From Acetobacter syzygii (lineage in GTDB: Bacteria; Pseudomonadota; Alphaproteobacteria; Acetobacterales; Acetobacteraceae): a stretch of DNA of 64,000 nt. The notes under the pieces are model-generated. The model saw only the letters and a program-made list of their open reading frames with translations. It did no database searches and was not told the DNA's origin. The translations under genes and the position numbers were made by a program. This document shows positions 45,646 through 56,385 of this stretch, one piece after another. The number at the start of each line of letters is the position of its first letter. The first letter of the stretch is position 1. Location: the NCBI RefSeq assembly GCF_000964225.1, contig NZ_BAMZ01000005.1, forward strand, positions 62,001 through 126,000, written 5' to 3'.

Positions 45646-46836
45646 ATGGCTAAGGCTAAATTTGAGCGGAATAAACCGCACTGTAACATCGGCACCATTG
45701 GTCACGTTGACCATGGTAAAACGTCTCTGACGGCTGCTATTACGAAGACCCTGGCAAAGACCGGCGGTGCTGAGTTTAAAGCATACGACATGATCGACGC
45801 GGCCCCTGAAGAACGCGCTCGCGGCATCACAATTTCCACCGCTCACGTGGAATATGAAACCGCAAACCGTCACTATGCTCACGTCGACTGCCCCGGACAC
45901 GCTGACTATGTGAAGAACATGATCACGGGTGCGGCTCAGATGGACGGCGCAATCCTCGTTGTGTCTGCTGCCGACGGCCCGATGCCTCAGACCCGTGAAC
46001 ACATCCTGCTTGCTCGTCAGGTTGGTGTGCCGGCTCTGGTGGTCTTCCTGAACAAGGTTGATCAGGTTGATGATCCTGAGCTGCTTGAACTGGTTGAAAT
46101 GGAAGTTCGTGAACTTCTGTCCTCCTACCAGTTCCCTGGTGATGATATTCCGGTAATCAAGGGTTCTGCTCTGGTTACTCTGGAAGATGGTGATCCGGAA
46201 GTTGGTGAAAACCGCGTTAAAGATCTGATGGATGCGGTTGATTCCTACATTCCTCAGCCAGAACGTCCGGTTGATCGTCCGTTCCTGATGCCGATCGAAG
46301 ATGTGTTCTCCATCTCCGGTCGTGGTACGGTTGTGACCGGTCGTGTCGAACGTGGCGTGATCAACGTCGGTGACGAAGTTGAAATCGTTGGTCTGAAAGA
46401 CACCGTCAAGACCACAGTTACGGGCGTTGAAATGTTCCGTAAGCTGCTTGATCGTGGTGAAGCAGGCGACAACATCGGCGCTCTGGTGCGTGGTACAAAG
46501 CGTGAAGACGTTGAGCGCGGTCAGGTTCTGGCTAAGCCCGGTTCCATTACGCCGCACAAGAAGTTTAAAGCTGAAGCCTACATCCTGACGAAGGAAGAAG
46601 GTGGCCGTCATACGCCATTCTTCACCAACTATCGTCCGCAGTTCTACTTCCGTACGACTGACGTGACGGGTGTTGTGCACCTGCCGGAAGGCACGGAAAT
46701 GGTTATGCCTGGTGACAACTGCGCCATGGAAGTGGAGCTGATTGCTCCTATCGCCATGGACGAAGGTCTCCGCTTCGCTATCCGCGAAGGTGGCCGTACC
46801 GTTGGTGCAGGCGTTGTTGCCTCCATTATCGAGTAA
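45646..46836 (+). CDS. tuf: Elongation factor Tu
   Basis: A 396-residue GTPase. The P-loop [16 protein letters not shown] is at 19-34, the switch [24 protein letters not shown] and the guanine-specific [10 protein letters not shown] follow, and domains 2 and 3 are complete ([22 protein letters not shown], then [36 protein letters not shown]). It brings aminoacyl-tRNA to the ribosome. It begins 90 bases after rpsG. The gap contains CCCTCTTGTCGAGGG, a small hairpin. There is only one tuf copy in the window, and a second copy elsewhere is common in related genomes. Confidence 0.99.
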   Translation: MAKAKFERNKPHCNIGTIGHVDHGKTSLTAAITKTLAKTGGAEFKAYDMIDAAPEERARGITISTAHVEYETANRHYAHVDCPGHADYVKNMITGAAQMDGAILVVSAADGPMPQTREHILLARQVGVPALVVFLNKVDQVDDPELLELVEMEVRELLSSYQFPGDDIPVIKGSALVTLEDGDPEVGENRVKDLMDAVDSYIPQPERPVDRPFLMPIEDVFSISGRGTVVTGRVERGVINVGDEVEIVGLKDTVKTTVTGVEMFRKLLDRGEAGDNIGALVRGTKREDVERGQVLAKPGSITPHKKFKAEAYILTKEEGGRHTPFFTNYRPQFYFRTTDVTGVVHLPEGTEMVMPGDNCAMEVELIAPIAMDEGLRFAIREGGRTVGAGVVASIIE

Positions 46837-46856
46837 TCGATAAGGGATTAGAGACT

Positions 46857-46888
46857 GAGTGGCCCCGGCTGGTAATGCGGTCGGGGTC
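46857..46888 (+). promoter_or_regulatory. Hairpin between tuf and rpsJ
   Basis: GGCCCCGGCTG, near 46861, pairs with CGGTCGGGGTC through G-C and several G-T pairs around GTAATG. A second smaller stem, CCGGGTAACCCCGG, follows. No long T-run is seen. This may reflect mRNA processing between the str and S10 parts or an L4-type leader. Confidence 0.4.
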
Positions 46889-46941
46889 TTACTTGGCGGC
46901 CGGGTAACCCCGGACAAGTAAAGTGTTGGACTAAGAAACAG

Positions 46942-47250
46942 ATGGACAACCAGAACATCCGCATTCGCCTGAAAGCGTACGATCATCGGGTGCTTGATAA
47001 CAGCACGAAAGAGATCGTGAATACGGCGAAGCGTACGGGTGCGCGGGTTCGGGGTCCTATCCCGCTGCCGACGCATATCGAACGGTTTACGGTTAACCGT
47101 TCTCCTCACGTTGACAAGAAGAGCCGCGAGCAGTTCGAAATTCGGACTCATCGTCGTTTGCTCGATATTGTTGAGCCCACTCCGCAGACCGTGGACGCTC
47201 TCATGAAGCTCGACCTCGCCGCTGGCGTGGATGTCGAGATCAAACTTTAA
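46942..47250 (+). CDS. rpsJ: 30S ribosomal protein S10
   Basis: A 102-residue protein, [19 protein letters not shown]. Conserved parts are [21 protein letters not shown] and [26 protein letters not shown]. It is the first gene of the S10 cluster; besides its ribosomal role it forms the NusB-S10 antitermination complex. rplC starts ten bases after its stop. Confidence 0.99.
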   Translation: MDNQNIRIRLKAYDHRVLDNSTKEIVNTAKRTGARVRGPIPLPTHIERFTVNRSPHVDKKSREQFEIRTHRRLLDIVEPTPQTVDALMKLDLAAGVDVEIKL

Positions 47251-47260
47251 GGTCCAGACG

Positions 47261-47944
47261 ATGCGCACCGGATTGATCGCAAAAAAGTTGGGCATGTCCC
47301 GACTGTTCAAGGAAGACGGCACTCATGTGCCTGTCACCGTTCTGCATGTAGATGAAGTGCAGGTGGTAGACGTTCGTACTCAGGAACGTGATGGTTATGT
47401 GGCCGTCCAGCTGGGTATGGGCAACGCCAAGGTGAAAAACGTAACAAAACCCAATCGTGGCCATTTTGCCCGCGTGAAGGTTGAACCCAAGAAAACAGTT
47501 CGTGAGTTCCGGGTGGCTGATGACGCTACTCTGGAAGTTGGTGCTGCTCTTTCTGCTTCGCACTTCGTTGTCGGCCAGAAGGTTGACGTAACGGGGACGA
47601 GTAAGGGTAAGGGATTTGCTGGCGCCATGAAGCGCTGGAATTTTGCGGGTCTTGAAGCCTCGCACGGTGTGTCTATTTCGCATCGTTCGCATGGTTCGAC
47701 CGGTAACCGCCAGGATCCCGGCAAAACCTTCAAGAACAAGAAAATGGCTGGTCATCTGGGTGATGAACGCGTGACCACCTTGAATCTGGAAATCGCAGCG
47801 GTCGATCCGGAAAAGAATCTGATCATGATTCGTGGCTCCGTTCCGGGAGCAAAGAATGGTGTCGTTCTCATTCGTGATGCGATCAAGAAAGCCCGCCATA
47901 GCGATGCCCCTTATCCGGCAGCGCTTGTGAAGGCGGAGGCCTGA
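47261..47944 (+). CDS. rplC: 50S ribosomal protein L3
   Basis: A 227-residue protein beginning [20 protein letters not shown]. The internal loop that reaches the peptidyl transferase centre is [21 protein letters not shown], with the Gln methylated by PrmB in E. coli. [18 protein letters not shown] follows. The ATG at 47261 is preferred over 47231, which lies in rpsJ. L3 helps start 50S assembly. Confidence 0.98.
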   Translation: MRTGLIAKKLGMSRLFKEDGTHVPVTVLHVDEVQVVDVRTQERDGYVAVQLGMGNAKVKNVTKPNRGHFARVKVEPKKTVREFRVADDATLEVGAALSASHFVVGQKVDVTGTSKGKGFAGAMKRWNFAGLEASHGVSISHRSHGSTGNRQDPGKTFKNKKMAGHLGDERVTTLNLEIAAVDPEKNLIMIRGSVPGAKNGVVLIRDAIKKARHSDAPYPAALVKAEA

Positions 47945-47948
47945 GATC

Positions 47949-48563
47949 ATGGAAATCGAAATCAAGACACTTGATAACGGCACGGCTGGTTCAGCTACGC
48001 TTCCGGAAGAGCTTTTCGGTGCAGCACCCCGGGCAGACGTAATGGCACGTGTTGTGCATTGGCAGCTGGCAAAACGCCGCGCTGGCACGCACAAGGTCAA
48101 AGGCATGGGCGAAGTGTCCGGCACGACCAAAAAGCCATATCGCCAGAAAGGCACCGGTAGCGCTCGTCAGGGTTCTTTGCGTGCACCGCAGTACAGAACT
48201 GGTGGTGTTGTGCATGGTCCGGTTGTGCGTGACCATGGTTACGACCTGCCTAAAAAAGTGCGTCGTCTGGGTTTGATCTCCGCACTGTCCCAGAAGGCCG
48301 CGGAAGGTAAGTTGGTGGTTCTGGATGCGGCATCTGGCGTAACCAAAACCAGCGAACTGGCAAAAAAGCTGCAGGGTCTCGGCTGGGGTTCTGCTCTGAT
48401 CGTTGATGCATCCGTGGACGAAAATTTCGTGCGCGCTGCTCGCAATCTGCCAAAGATCGACATTCTGCCGACCATTGGCGCGAATGTTTATGACATTCTG
48501 AACCATGAGGTGCTTGCCATCACGCAGGCAGGCCTTGAAGGACTGAAGGAACGCCTGGCATGA
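47949..48563 (+). CDS. rplD: 50S ribosomal protein L4
   Basis: A 204-residue protein. The globular part and the exit-tunnel loop are recognisable: [33 protein letters not shown], with the conserved lysine that contacts the tunnel near erythromycin. [21 protein letters not shown] and the C-terminal [20 protein letters not shown] follow. In E. coli L4 represses the S10 operon by transcription attenuation; no leader structure for that was confirmed here. It overlaps rplW by four bases. Confidence 0.98.
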   Translation: MEIEIKTLDNGTAGSATLPEELFGAAPRADVMARVVHWQLAKRRAGTHKVKGMGEVSGTTKKPYRQKGTGSARQGSLRAPQYRTGGVVHGPVVRDHGYDLPKKVRRLGLISALSQKAAEGKLVVLDAASGVTKTSELAKKLQGLGWGSALIVDASVDENFVRAARNLPKIDILPTIGANVYDILNHEVLAITQAGLEGLKERLA

Positions 48564-48895
48564 CGAATATTCTTGCTATTCGCAAGAAAGCCGAGCGTCT
48601 CTCTCGGGAGGCTCTGTACGACATCGTGCGGACGCCAGTTATTACCGAGAAGGCGACCGCGCTTTCTGAAAAAAATCAGGTTGTTTTCAAGGTCGCAATG
48701 ACGGCTAGCAAGCCTGAAATCAAGGTTGCGGTGGAAACGCTGTTTGGGGTCAAGGTTGTTGGTGTCAACACTCTTGTCCAGAAAGGAAAAACCAAGCGCT
48801 TTAAAGGGCGGATTGGTCAGCGTTCCGACGTTAAAAAGGCGTTCGTTCAGCTTGCAGAAGGTCAGTCCATTGACCTGACCGCGAAGCTGGCGTGA
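48560..48895 (+). CDS. rplW: 50S ribosomal protein L23
   Basis: A 111-residue protein starting [19 protein letters not shown], an N-terminal extension of about 12 residues over E. coli L23, then [20 protein letters not shown] and [24 protein letters not shown]. It lies at the tunnel exit and docks trigger factor and SRP. The start is fixed by ATGA overlap with rplD. The loop [20 protein letters not shown] reaches into the tunnel. Confidence 0.98.
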   Translation: MTNILAIRKKAERLSREALYDIVRTPVITEKATALSEKNQVVFKVAMTASKPEIKVAVETLFGVKVVGVNTLVQKGKTKRFKGRIGQRSDVKKAFVQLAEGQSIDLTAKLA

Positions 48896-48911
48896 CCAAG
48901 GGTAGAAACTA

Positions 48912-49742
48912 ATGGCACTGAAGCACTTTAATCCTGTCACGCCGAGCCTGCGTGGTACGGTTCTGATTGATCGTGCTGACCTCTGGAAGGGCAAGCCGGT
49001 CAAGCAGCTCACGGAAGGTAAAAACAAGTCGGGCGGTCGTAATAATAACGGTCGTATCACGTCTCGTTTCCGTGGTGGTGGTCACAAGCAGTCTTATCGT
49101 TATGTGGACTTCAAGCGTCGTAAATTCGACGTGCTGGGTACTGTGGAACGTCTTGAATACGATCCCAACCGCACGGCATTTATCGCGCTAGTAAAGTACG
49201 AAGATGGTGAGCTTGCTTACATTCTCGCTCCGCAGCGTCTGAAGGTTGGTGACAACGTTATCGCCGGCGCACGTGTGGATATTAAGCCAGGCAATGCTAT
49301 GCCGCTCGCATCCATCCCGGTGGGTACGATTATCCATAACATCGAACTGAAGCAGGGCGCCGGTGGCAAGCTGGCCCGTTCCGCAGGGACGTATGCGCAG
49401 TTGGTTGGTAAGGATTCGGGCTACGCTCAGATCAAACTGCAGTCTGGTGAATTGCGTGTTGTACGTGGTGAGTGCATGGCAACTGTTGGTGCCGTGTCCA
49501 ATCCGGACAACATGAACCAGCATATGGGTAAGGCTGGTCGTTCTCGTTGGCTGGGTCGCCGTCCGCATAACCGCGGCGTGGTGATGAACCCGGTTGACCA
49601 TCCGCACGGTGGTGGTGAAGGCCGTACATCTGGTGGTCGTCATCCGGTTACGCCATGGGGCAAGCCTACCAAAGGTTACAAAACTCGGGTCAACAAGCGG
49701 ACGGACGGTCTGATTATCCGTCGCCGGAAGACCGGCAAGTAA
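48912..49742 (+). CDS. rplB: 50S ribosomal protein L2
   Basis: A 276-residue protein starting [38 protein letters not shown] and the C-terminal [21 protein letters not shown], with the conserved histidine near the peptidyl transferase centre, are standard. It is one of the most conserved ribosomal proteins and bridges the subunits. Spacing to the neighbours is 16 bases before and 13 after. Confidence 0.99.
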   Translation: MALKHFNPVTPSLRGTVLIDRADLWKGKPVKQLTEGKNKSGGRNNNGRITSRFRGGGHKQSYRYVDFKRRKFDVLGTVERLEYDPNRTAFIALVKYEDGELAYILAPQRLKVGDNVIAGARVDIKPGNAMPLASIPVGTIIHNIELKQGAGGKLARSAGTYAQLVGKDSGYAQIKLQSGELRVVRGECMATVGAVSNPDNMNQHMGKAGRSRWLGRRPHNRGVVMNPVDHPHGGGEGRTSGGRHPVTPWGKPTKGYKTRVNKRTDGLIIRRRKTGK

Positions 49743-49755
49743 GGGGCAATAGAAG

Positions 49756-50034
49756 ATGGCACGTTCCGTCTGGAAAGGTCCGTTCGTCGACGGGTATCTG
49801 CTGAACAAGGCTGAAGTATCCCGCGCATCGGGTCGGAATGAAGTGATCAAGATCTGGTCGCGTCGTTCAACGATTCTTCCGCAGTTCGTTGGTCTGACGT
49901 TCGGTGTTTATAACGGTCAGAAGTTCCTGCCCGTACAGGTGACTGAGAATATGGTTGGCCATAAATTTGGCGAATTCTCTCCCACCCGTACATTCCACGG
50001 GCATGGTGCTGACAAGAAGTCTAAGCGGGGCTAA
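49756..50034 (+). CDS. rpsS: 30S ribosomal protein S19
   Basis: A 92-residue protein, [19 protein letters not shown]. Conserved parts are [24 protein letters not shown] and [21 protein letters not shown]. It forms part of the 30S head with S13 and contacts the A-site tRNA region. rplV follows eight bases after its stop. Confidence 0.99.
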   Translation: MARSVWKGPFVDGYLLNKAEVSRASGRNEVIKIWSRRSTILPQFVGLTFGVYNGQKFLPVQVTENMVGHKFGEFSPTRTFHGHGADKKSKRG

Positions 50035-50042
50035 GAGCACAG

Positions 50043-50453
50043 ATGAGCAAGCCGAAGCATCCGCGCACGCTCGCGGAAACAGAAGCGCAAGCTATCACGC
50101 GTAACATTCGGGTTAGCCCCCGCAAGCTGAACCTTGTGGCAGGCCTGATCCGTAATAAACCTGCATCTCAGGCAATTGCGACGCTGACGTTCTCTAAGCG
50201 CCGTATCGCTCAGCAGGTTAAGAAAACGCTGGAAAGCGCGATCGCAAATGCTGAAAACAATCACCAGCTCGACGTTGATCAGTTGGTAGTGAAAACGGCT
50301 GAAGTGGGTAAGTCCATTGTCATGCGCCGTTTTCATGCACGTGGTCGTGGTCGTTCCGCACGTGTGGAAAAGTTTTTCAGTCACCTGAAGATTGTTGTAG
50401 CCGAACGGGCCGTTGTGTCTGACGCGGCTTCTTCCGAGCAGAAGGCGGCCTGA
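50043..50453 (+). CDS. rplV: 50S ribosomal protein L22
   Basis: A 136-residue protein with an N-terminal extension typical of alphaproteobacteria ([36 protein letters not shown]). The tunnel-lining hairpin is [26 protein letters not shown]. It binds all domains of 23S rRNA. The [11 protein letters not shown] stretch is the loop where macrolide-resistance changes occur; it looks wild type. The stop of rplV is four bases before rpsC. Confidence 0.98.
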   Translation: MSKPKHPRTLAETEAQAITRNIRVSPRKLNLVAGLIRNKPASQAIATLTFSKRRIAQQVKKTLESAIANAENNHQLDVDQLVVKTAEVGKSIVMRRFHARGRGRSARVEKFFSHLKIVVAERAVVSDAASSEQKAA

Positions 50454-50456
50454 GGT

Positions 50457-51134
50457 ATGGGGCATAAAGTCAATCCGATCGGGCTGCGGCTCGGCATTAA
50501 CCGCACATGGGACAGCCGCTGGTATGCAGACGCAGATTATTCTCGTCTGCTGCACGAAGATCTTAAACTTCGTGCATTCCTGCGTCGTAAACTGGCTGGC
50601 GCTGGCGTCTCTCGTGTTGTCATCGAACGTCCGGCCAAGAAGCCCCGCGTGACGATCTATGCAGCGCGTCCAGGCGTTGTGATCGGCAAGAAGGGGCAGG
50701 ATATTGACGCTCTGCGTAAAGAGCTGACTCGCATGGCCGGGACAGAAGTTGCGCTGAACATCGTTGAAATCCGCAAGCCTGAAATTGATGCGACTCTGGT
50801 TGCAGAAAATATTGCTCAGCAGCTTGAACGCCGTGTTGCTTTCCGTCGCGCCATGAAGCGCGCCGTGCAGTCAGCTATGCGTCTGGGCGCTCAGGGTATC
50901 CGGATCAACTGCTCCGGTCGTTTGGGTGGCGCTGAAATTGCTCGTATCGAATGGTACCGTGAAGGTCGTGTGCCCTTGCACACACTGCGTGCGGATATCG
51001 ATTATGGTACGGCAACGGCAATGACCACTTATGGCACCTGCGGTGTGAAGGTATGGATCTTCAAGGGTGAAATTCTTGCCCATGATCCATTGGCACAGGA
51101 TCGCCGGGCGGCCGAACAGGCTCCTCAGCGCTGA
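50457..51134 (+). CDS. rpsC: 30S ribosomal protein S3
   Basis: A 225-residue protein, [19 protein letters not shown]. The KH domain carries [17 protein letters not shown], and the C-terminal domain [37 protein letters not shown] is characteristic. It lines the mRNA entry channel with S4 and S5 and has helicase activity. rplP follows after 17 bases. Confidence 0.99.
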   Translation: MGHKVNPIGLRLGINRTWDSRWYADADYSRLLHEDLKLRAFLRRKLAGAGVSRVVIERPAKKPRVTIYAARPGVVIGKKGQDIDALRKELTRMAGTEVALNIVEIRKPEIDATLVAENIAQQLERRVAFRRAMKRAVQSAMRLGAQGIRINCSGRLGGAEIARIEWYREGRVPLHTLRADIDYGTATAMTTYGTCGVKVWIFKGEILAHDPLAQDRRAAEQAPQR

Positions 51135-51151
51135 GGAGAGGATAAAAAACA

Positions 51152-51568
51152 ATGCTTTCCCCTAAGCGGACAAAATTCCGTAAAGCACATAAAGGCCGTA
51201 TTCACGGTCTTGCAAAAAGCGGTACCACACTGAACTTTGGTACGTTTGGTCTCAAAGCTTTGCAGCCGGAACGTATTACGGCTCGCCAGATTGAGGCATC
51301 CCGTCGTGCCATTACCCGCGCCATGAAACGTGCTGGTCGTGTCTGGATTCGTATTTTTCCGGATATTCCGGTCTCGACAAAGCCCGCAGAAGTGCGTATG
51401 GGCTCCGGTAAGGGATCGCCTGAATACTGGGTGGCCCGTGTGAAGCCAGGTCGCATTTTGTTTGAGATCGAAGGTGTTCCCCCAGAGCTGGCGCGCGAAG
51501 CGTTGGCTCTCGGTGCCGCCAAATTGCCGATCAAGACCAAGTTTGTGACCCGAATTGGAGATGCGTAA
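51152..51568 (+). CDS. rplP: 50S ribosomal protein L16
   Basis: A 138-residue protein starting [50 protein letters not shown] and [28 protein letters not shown] are conserved; the loop near [12 protein letters not shown] positions the tRNA acceptor end. It is needed for late 50S assembly. The stop codon is followed at once by the rpmC start, one base later. Confidence 0.99.
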   Translation: MLSPKRTKFRKAHKGRIHGLAKSGTTLNFGTFGLKALQPERITARQIEASRRAITRAMKRAGRVWIRIFPDIPVSTKPAEVRMGSGKGSPEYWVARVKPGRILFEIEGVPPELAREALALGAAKLPIKTKFVTRIGDA

Positions 51569-51569
51569 G

Positions 51570-51806
51570 ATGGTAAAGGCAGTTAAGCCAGCTGATTTGC
51601 GCGCTAAAACGGCAGACGAGCTTGAAGCTCGTCTGGTCGAATTGAAGCGTGAGCAGCTCAACTTGCGTTTCCAGCAGGCCACCGGGCAGTCAGAATCGCT
51701 GAGCCGTATCCGTGCGGTCCGCCGTGAAATTGCGCGCATCAAGACAATTGCTGCGCAGAATGCAAAGAATGTAGCAGGTGCAAAAACATCTGCTGCCAAT
51801 GCCTGA
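51570..51806 (+). CDS. rpmC: 50S ribosomal protein L29
   Basis: A 78-residue protein with ADLRAKTADELEARLVELKREQLNLRFQQATGQ, the long helical hairpin of the family, and an extended alanine-rich C-terminus. The start ATG at 51570 lies one base after the rplP stop and has GGAG nine bases ahead. L29 is at the tunnel exit next to L23. Confidence 0.97.
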   Translation: MVKAVKPADLRAKTADELEARLVELKREQLNLRFQQATGQSESLSRIRAVRREIARIKTIAAQNAKNVAGAKTSAANA

Positions 51807-51819
51807 GGAGAGGTAGCCG

Positions 51820-52089
51820 ATGCCGAGGCGCGTCCTTACCGGACGTGTGACGAGCGACAAGATGGACAAGACCGTTACGGTTCTTGTCGATCGTCGCGTC
51901 ATGCATCCTGTGTATAAAAAGTTCATTCGTCGTTCCAAGAAATATGCGGCGCATGATGAAGAAAACATCTGCAAGATCGGTGATTCTGTGCGGATTGTTG
52001 AATGTGCGCCTATTTCACGGCGTAAGACGTGGACCGTGATTTCCCGCAACGGTGATTCCGTGGGCGTGGAAGCAACTGCGTCGGCCTAA
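51820..52089 (+). CDS. rpsQ: 30S ribosomal protein S17
   Basis: An 89-residue OB-fold protein, [47 protein letters not shown] and [18 protein letters not shown] complete the pattern. It binds 16S rRNA directly during early 30S assembly. AGGAGAGG precedes the ATG. Confidence 0.98.
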   Translation: MPRRVLTGRVTSDKMDKTVTVLVDRRVMHPVYKKFIRRSKKYAAHDEENICKIGDSVRIVECAPISRRKTWTVISRNGDSVGVEATASA

Positions 52090-52106
52090 CGTAAGGATTT
52101 TAGGTT

Positions 52107-52475
52107 ATGATCCATCCCGAGACCAACCTCGATGTGGCCGACAATTCCGGTGCACGTCAGGTGCAGTGCATTAAGGTGCTGGGCGGTTCCAAGCGGAAGT
52201 CTGCCTCGGTCGGCGACGTGATCGTCGTTTCCGTCAAGGAAGCCATCCCCCGTGGGAAGGTGAAGAAGGGCGATGTTCACCAGGCCGTTATCGTGCGTAC
52301 CTCTTACCCGGTTCGTCGTCCCGATGGCAGCGCCATCCGGTTCGATCGCAACGCGGCCGTGTTGATCAATAAGCAGCAGGAACCGATTGGTACCCGCATT
52401 TTTGGCCCGGTCGTGCGTGAACTGCGTGCGAAGAAGTTCATGAAGATCATCTCTCTCGCGCCGGAGGTGCTGTAA
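52107..52475 (+). CDS. rplN: 50S ribosomal protein L14
   Basis: A 122-residue protein, [58 protein letters not shown] and [26 protein letters not shown] are the family blocks. It forms a bridge to the small subunit and is where RsfS binds to silence ribosomes. Its last codon overlaps the rplX start (TAATG). Confidence 0.99.
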   Translation: MIHPETNLDVADNSGARQVQCIKVLGGSKRKSASVGDVIVVSVKEAIPRGKVKKGDVHQAVIVRTSYPVRRPDGSAIRFDRNAAVLINKQQEPIGTRIFGPVVRELRAKKFMKIISLAPEVL

Positions 52476-52795
52476 TGGCTGCCCGTATTAAAAAAGGCGA
52501 TACGGTTGTCGTCATCACTGGCTCTTCAAAGGGCGTGCAGGGTGAAGTTCTGGAGGTTCGTCCTTCAGAAGAGCGCGCTGTTGTGCGTGGTGTGGCAATT
52601 GCCAAGCGTCATCAGCGTGCCCGTCGTATGGGTGAAGAAGGTGGGATTATTGCCCGTGAGGCAGCTGTCCACCTCTCCAACCTGAAGCTGGTTGATCCTG
52701 CTTCCAAGAAGCCGACACGTGTTGGTTTCCGGGTGCTGGAGAACGGCAAAAAAGTTCGCGTTGCCAAGGCGACTGGCGAAGTGATTGAAGGTTGA
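52475..52795 (+). CDS. rplX: 50S ribosomal protein L24
   Basis: A 106-residue KOW-domain protein, [62 protein letters not shown] sequence follows. It is an assembly initiator of the 50S subunit. The overlap with the rplN stop indicates coupled translation. Confidence 0.98.
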   Translation: MAARIKKGDTVVVITGSSKGVQGEVLEVRPSEERAVVRGVAIAKRHQRARRMGEEGGIIAREAAVHLSNLKLVDPASKKPTRVGFRVLENGKKVRVAKATGEVIEG

Positions 52796-52805
52796 GAGGC
52801 CAGGT

Positions 52806-53375
52806 ATGAGTGCGAATCAGGAAGGGCGTTCCCTCCCGCGCCTTCACCAGCGCTATGAGAGTGAACTTCGTGCCAAGCTGCGTGAGCAGTTTGGGTATAG
52901 TAACGAAATGCAGGTGCCGCGGCTTGAAAAAATCGTCCTGAATATGGGCGTTGGTGAAGCCGCTGGTGACCAGAAAAAGCTGGATGCAGCCGTTGCGGAA
53001 ATGACCCTTATTGCGGGTCAGAAGCCAGTTAAAACTGTTGCTAAAAAGGCAATTGCTGGTTTTAAGATCCGTGAAGGCCTGCCGATTGGCTGTAAGGTTA
53101 CGCTGCGTCGGGCACGGATGTACGAATTTCTTGATCGTCTTGTGACGATTGCGATGCCTCGTATCCGTGACTTCCGTGGTCTCCCTGCGACAAAAGGCTT
53201 CGATGGTCGTGGCAATTTTGCCCTTGGCCTGAAAGAGCAGATTGTTTTCCCTGAAATCGAATATGACAAAGTGGACGAAGTCCGCGGTATGGATGTTGTG
53301 TTCGTGACCAGCGCGAAGACGGATGCTGAAGCTAAAGCTTTGCTGAAGGCGTTTGATCTTCCCTTCTTGGGATGA
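52806..53375 (+). CDS. rplE: 50S ribosomal protein L5
   Basis: A 189-residue protein from ATG 52806 ([21 protein letters not shown]). [43 protein letters not shown] and [21 protein letters not shown] are the family blocks. L5 binds 5S rRNA and the P-site tRNA. The first ten residues form a small extension. The ATG at 52785 lies in rplX and is rejected. Confidence 0.98.
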   Translation: MSANQEGRSLPRLHQRYESELRAKLREQFGYSNEMQVPRLEKIVLNMGVGEAAGDQKKLDAAVAEMTLIAGQKPVKTVAKKAIAGFKIREGLPIGCKVTLRRARMYEFLDRLVTIAMPRIRDFRGLPATKGFDGRGNFALGLKEQIVFPEIEYDKVDEVRGMDVVFVTSAKTDAEAKALLKAFDLPFLG

Positions 53376-53446
53376 TACAGGCTGCTTTATTGTGTGATCT
53401 TGGAAAACCGTCGAAGGTTTTCGAAGGGTTCCGGAGGTAATGTTGT

Positions 53447-53752
53447 ATGGCTAAAACATCTGCCATCCTGCGTAATGCGAAACGCAAGCGCATGGCGGCA
53501 CGGGATAATGAGAAGCGTACTGCTCTCAAAAATATTGTTATGGACCGTTCTTTGCCCGTGGAAGATCGGTTTGATGCGTCTCTTAAGCTGGCAGAGCTGC
53601 CGCGCAACGGTTCCCGTGTGCGCGTGCGTCTGCGTTGCAAGCTAACAGGTCGTTCTCGCGGTAATTATCGCAAGTTTGAGCTGTGTCGTATCGCTTTCCG
53701 TGATCTGGCTTCTGATGGTCAGATTCCGGGAGTGGTAAAAGCTAGCTGGTAA
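53447..53752 (+). CDS. rpsN: 30S ribosomal protein S14 (zinc-independent type)
   Basis: A 101-residue protein, [23 protein letters not shown]. Its C-terminal [29 protein letters not shown] has no CxxC...CxxC, so this is the long, zinc-free form. That form does not depend on zinc supply and is usual in Gram-negative bacteria. It lies 71 bases after rplE, the largest gap inside this part of the cluster. Confidence 0.98.
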   Translation: MAKTSAILRNAKRKRMAARDNEKRTALKNIVMDRSLPVEDRFDASLKLAELPRNGSRVRVRLRCKLTGRSRGNYRKFELCRIAFRDLASDGQIPGVVKASW

Positions 53753-53761
53753 GGGCTCGAG

Positions 53762-54160
53762 ATGTCGCTTTCAGATCCTTTGGGTGATATGCTCACCCGT
53801 ATTCGCAATGCTCAGCGTGCGCGTCACAACTCTTGTGTTGCTCCGGCATCCAATCTGCGTGTGAACGTGCTTGAAGCTCTGCAGCGCGAAGGTTACATCC
53901 GCGGTTACAAGCGTGAAGAAGTGCGGAAGGGTATTGCCCAGCTGCATATCGAGCTGAAGTACGCGGAAGGTGAACCGGTTATTCGTGAAATCCAGCGTGT
54001 TTCCCGCCCTGGTCGTCGCGTGTATTCCAAAATTAAAGAACTGCCGCGTGTTTGTGCTGGTCTGGGTGTGTCTATCCTGTCCACGCCGCGTGGTGTTCTG
54101 TCCGATGTAGAGGCCCGCGCCGCCAATGTTGGTGGTGAAGTCCTTTGCCGCGTATTCTGA
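53762..54160 (+). CDS. rpsH: 30S ribosomal protein S8
   Basis: A 132-residue protein, SLSDPLGDMLTRIRNAQRARHNSC. VLEALQREGYIRGYKRE and RVYSKIKELPRVCAGLGVSILSTPRGVLSD are characteristic. It binds the central domain of 16S rRNA, and in E. coli represses the spc operon by binding the rplE region of the mRNA. That control was not tested here. Confidence 0.99.
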   Translation: MSLSDPLGDMLTRIRNAQRARHNSCVAPASNLRVNVLEALQREGYIRGYKREEVRKGIAQLHIELKYAEGEPVIREIQRVSRPGRRVYSKIKELPRVCAGLGVSILSTPRGVLSDVEARAANVGGEVLCRVF

Positions 54161-54170
54161 GGAGGGATAA

Positions 54171-54704
54171 ATGTCACGAGTAGGCAAGTATCCCGTCGAA
54201 GTGCCGGCAGGGGTCACAGTTTCCATCGCGGACGGTGTTTTTAAGGCTAAGGGCAAGCTGGGTGAGCTTTCTCTTCCTATTTCCAGTCATGTTACGGCTG
54301 AAGTGAAGGATGGTTCGGTTGTTGTACAGCCGAATGGTACCGAATCTCAGGCTCGCATGATGTGGGGAACAACGCGCGCACTTATTGCTTGTGCCGTTAA
54401 GGGTGTTTCTGATGGGTTTTCAAAAACTCTGGAAATTACCGGGACAGGTTATCGTGCAGCAGTGCAGGGTTCTAATCTGGTTATGAACCTTGGTTTCTCT
54501 CACGACGTGATCTATCCGATTCCGGCTGGCATTAAAATTTCTACCCCGCGTCCGACTGCGATTGTGGTGGAAGGGATTGATAAGCAGCGTGTTGGCCAGG
54601 TGGCTCTGGATATCCGTAGTTATCGTAAACCAGAACCTTATAAAGGTAAGGGTGTGCGTTACGATACGGAAACTATCCGCCGTAAGGAAGGCAAGAAGAA
54701 ATAA
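54171..54704 (+). CDS. rplF: 50S ribosomal protein L6
   Basis: A 177-residue protein, [21 protein letters not shown]. Its two similar domains contain [32 protein letters not shown] and [22 protein letters not shown]. It lies near the factor-binding site. The stop overlaps the rplR start as TAATG. Confidence 0.99.
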   Translation: MSRVGKYPVEVPAGVTVSIADGVFKAKGKLGELSLPISSHVTAEVKDGSVVVQPNGTESQARMMWGTTRALIACAVKGVSDGFSKTLEITGTGYRAAVQGSNLVMNLGFSHDVIYPIPAGIKISTPRPTAIVVEGIDKQRVGQVALDIRSYRKPEPYKGKGVRYDTETIRRKEGKKK

Positions 54705-55066
54705 TGAGCACTCAGCAGGAATTGCGGAATCGGCGGCGTGCGCGTCTCCGTTTTCAGCTTCGCCGCAAGGCTGGTGGCCGTCCTCGTCTATCGGTTTTCC
54801 GGTCTGGTAAAAACATCTATGCTCAGGTGATTGATGATGCGCAGGGGGTTACTCTTGCTGCTGCATCAACGCTGGATAAAGAACTGCGTGAAACCCTGAA
54901 AAATGGTGCCACGCAGGATAGTGCTGGTGCAGTTGGCAAGCTGGTTGCCCAGCGCGCTGTTGCAGCCGGTGTGTCTCAGGTCGTTTTCGATCGGGGGTCT
55001 TATCTTTATCACGGGCGCGTCAAAGCCCTGGCGGAGGCGGCCCGTGAGGGCGGTCTCTCCTTCTGA
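54704..55066 (+). CDS. rplR: 50S ribosomal protein L18
   Basis: A 120-residue protein. [35 protein letters not shown] and [26 protein letters not shown] are the family motifs. It binds 5S rRNA with L5 and anchors it on the large subunit. rpsE starts 15 bases after its stop. Confidence 0.98.
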   Translation: MSTQQELRNRRRARLRFQLRRKAGGRPRLSVFRSGKNIYAQVIDDAQGVTLAAASTLDKELRETLKNGATQDSAGAVGKLVAQRAVAAGVSQVVFDRGSYLYHGRVKALAEAAREGGLSF

Positions 55067-55081
55067 GGAAAGGATCGCGGA

Positions 55082-55657
55082 ATGGCTCGTGAACCAAGAG
55101 AAGGCGGTCGAGGCGGCCGTGAGCGCGAACGCGAAGGTGATGAACTGGTTGATAAACTGGTTACCATTAACCGCGTTGCAAAAGTTGTAAAAGGTGGTCG
55201 GCGCTTTGCGTTTGCCGCTCTTGTTGTGGTTGGCGATCAGAAAGGTCGTGTGGGCTACGGTGCTGGTAAAGCCCGTGAAGTGCCCGAAGCCATTCGCAAG
55301 GCAACTGAACGTGCAAAACGTGGGATGATTCGCGTTCCCATGAAAGAAGGTCGTACCTTGCATCACGACGTTGCCGGTCACTTTGGGGCTGGTAAGGTTG
55401 TTCTGCGCTCGGCAGAAGCCGGGACCGGAATTATTGCTGGTGGCCCTATGCGTGCAGTTTTTGAAAGCCTAGGCATTAACGACGTTGTCGCTAAGTCCTT
55501 GGGGACCAGAAACCCGCACAACATGGTTAAAGCGACGTTTGACGCTCTGACGCGTTGTGCAAGCCCACGTGCCGTGGCAAACCGCCGTGGTAAAAAAGTG
55601 GCGGAAATCTTTGGCAAGCGCGACCAGGCTGCTGGTGCGGAGGCTGCAGATGTCTGA
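55082..55657 (+). CDS. rpsE: 30S ribosomal protein S5
   Basis: A 191-residue protein with a charged, Arg/Glu/Gly-rich N-terminal extension ([20 protein letters not shown]) before the conserved [55 protein letters not shown], then [33 protein letters not shown] sequence, follow. S5 affects accuracy and mRNA unwinding with S3 and S4. Its end overlaps rpmD by eight bases. Confidence 0.98.
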   Translation: MAREPREGGRGGREREREGDELVDKLVTINRVAKVVKGGRRFAFAALVVVGDQKGRVGYGAGKAREVPEAIRKATERAKRGMIRVPMKEGRTLHHDVAGHFGAGKVVLRSAEAGTGIIAGGPMRAVFESLGINDVVAKSLGTRNPHNMVKATFDALTRCASPRAVANRRGKKVAEIFGKRDQAAGAEAADV

Positions 55658-55835
55658 TAAGAAAACCTTCAAGGTGATTCAGGTGGCGTCCGGTAACGGA
55701 CGCAAGCCTGGTCAGCAGGAAACTCTGATCGGGCTTGGTCTGAACAAGATCGGGCGCGAAAAGGTTCTGGAAGATACTCCTTCTACTCGGGGTATGGTCC
55801 GCAAGGTGGCCCACCTGGTGAAGGTGGAGGACTGA
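55650..55835 (+). CDS. rpmD: 50S ribosomal protein L30
   Basis: A 61-residue protein, [56 protein letters not shown] is the family pattern (GLGL...RGM). It overlaps the end of rpsE by eight bases and lies one base before rplO, so the three are translated together. An in-frame ATG at 55557 within rpsE is not the start. Confidence 0.97.
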   Translation: MSDKKTFKVIQVASGNGRKPGQQETLIGLGLNKIGREKVLEDTPSTRGMVRKVAHLVKVED

Positions 55836-55836
55836 A

Positions 55837-56325
55837 ATGAGACTTAACGAGCTTCGTGATAACGAAGGCGCTCGCTACCGCAAAAAGCGGCTTGGGCGCG
55901 GTATTGGTTCCGGTAAAGGCAAGACTTCCGGTAAGGGTGTTAAAGGCCAGAAGGCACGTGAGGGTGTTTCCCTTAACGGGTTTGAAGGTGGTCAGCTCCC
56001 AATTTACCGTCGTCTGCCGAAACGGGGCTTTAAAAATATCTTCCGCAAGGTCTATGCACCAGTTAACCTTGGTGCAGTAGAACAGGCTTTGGCTGATGGT
56101 AAGCTGGCAAACGGCGTGACTATTACGGAAGAAGCGCTGAAGAAAGCTGGTCTGGTCGGGACTGGTAAGTACGCTGGCGTTCGCATTCTTGGCGAAGGTG
56201 AACTGACCAAAGGCGTTTCTTTTGAAGTGTCTGGCGTTTCCGCTTCTGCCAAGGCCGCGATTGAAAAAGTTGGTGGTAGCATTAAGCTGCTGGCAGCTGC
56301 GCCTGTGGAAGCTAGCGCCTCCTGA
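55837..56325 (+). CDS. rplO: 50S ribosomal protein L15
   Basis: A 162-residue protein, [21 protein letters not shown]. The glycine-rich [21 protein letters not shown] and [21 protein letters not shown] are diagnostic. The C-terminal domain ends in an alanine-rich stretch. It is a late assembly protein of the 50S. secY follows after a 137-base gap, larger than elsewhere in the cluster. Confidence 0.98.
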   Translation: MRLNELRDNEGARYRKKRLGRGIGSGKGKTSGKGVKGQKAREGVSLNGFEGGQLPIYRRLPKRGFKNIFRKVYAPVNLGAVEQALADGKLANGVTITEEALKKAGLVGTGKYAGVRILGEGELTKGVSFEVSGVSASAKAAIEKVGGSIKLLAAAPVEASAS

Positions 56326-56346
56326 TTATGAAGGAGAGAGCAGTGG

Positions 56347-56375
56347 TTGACCCTGTTCTCTCTTCTTCGTTTAAA
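56347..56375 (+). promoter_or_regulatory. Candidate promoter before secY
   Basis: TTGACC at 56347-56352, 17 bases, and TTTAAA at 56370-56375, 88 bases before the secY start. An internal promoter here would raise secY-adk relative to the ribosomal genes. The -10 is imperfect. Confidence 0.35.
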
Positions 56376-56385
56376 TCAGAAAAGC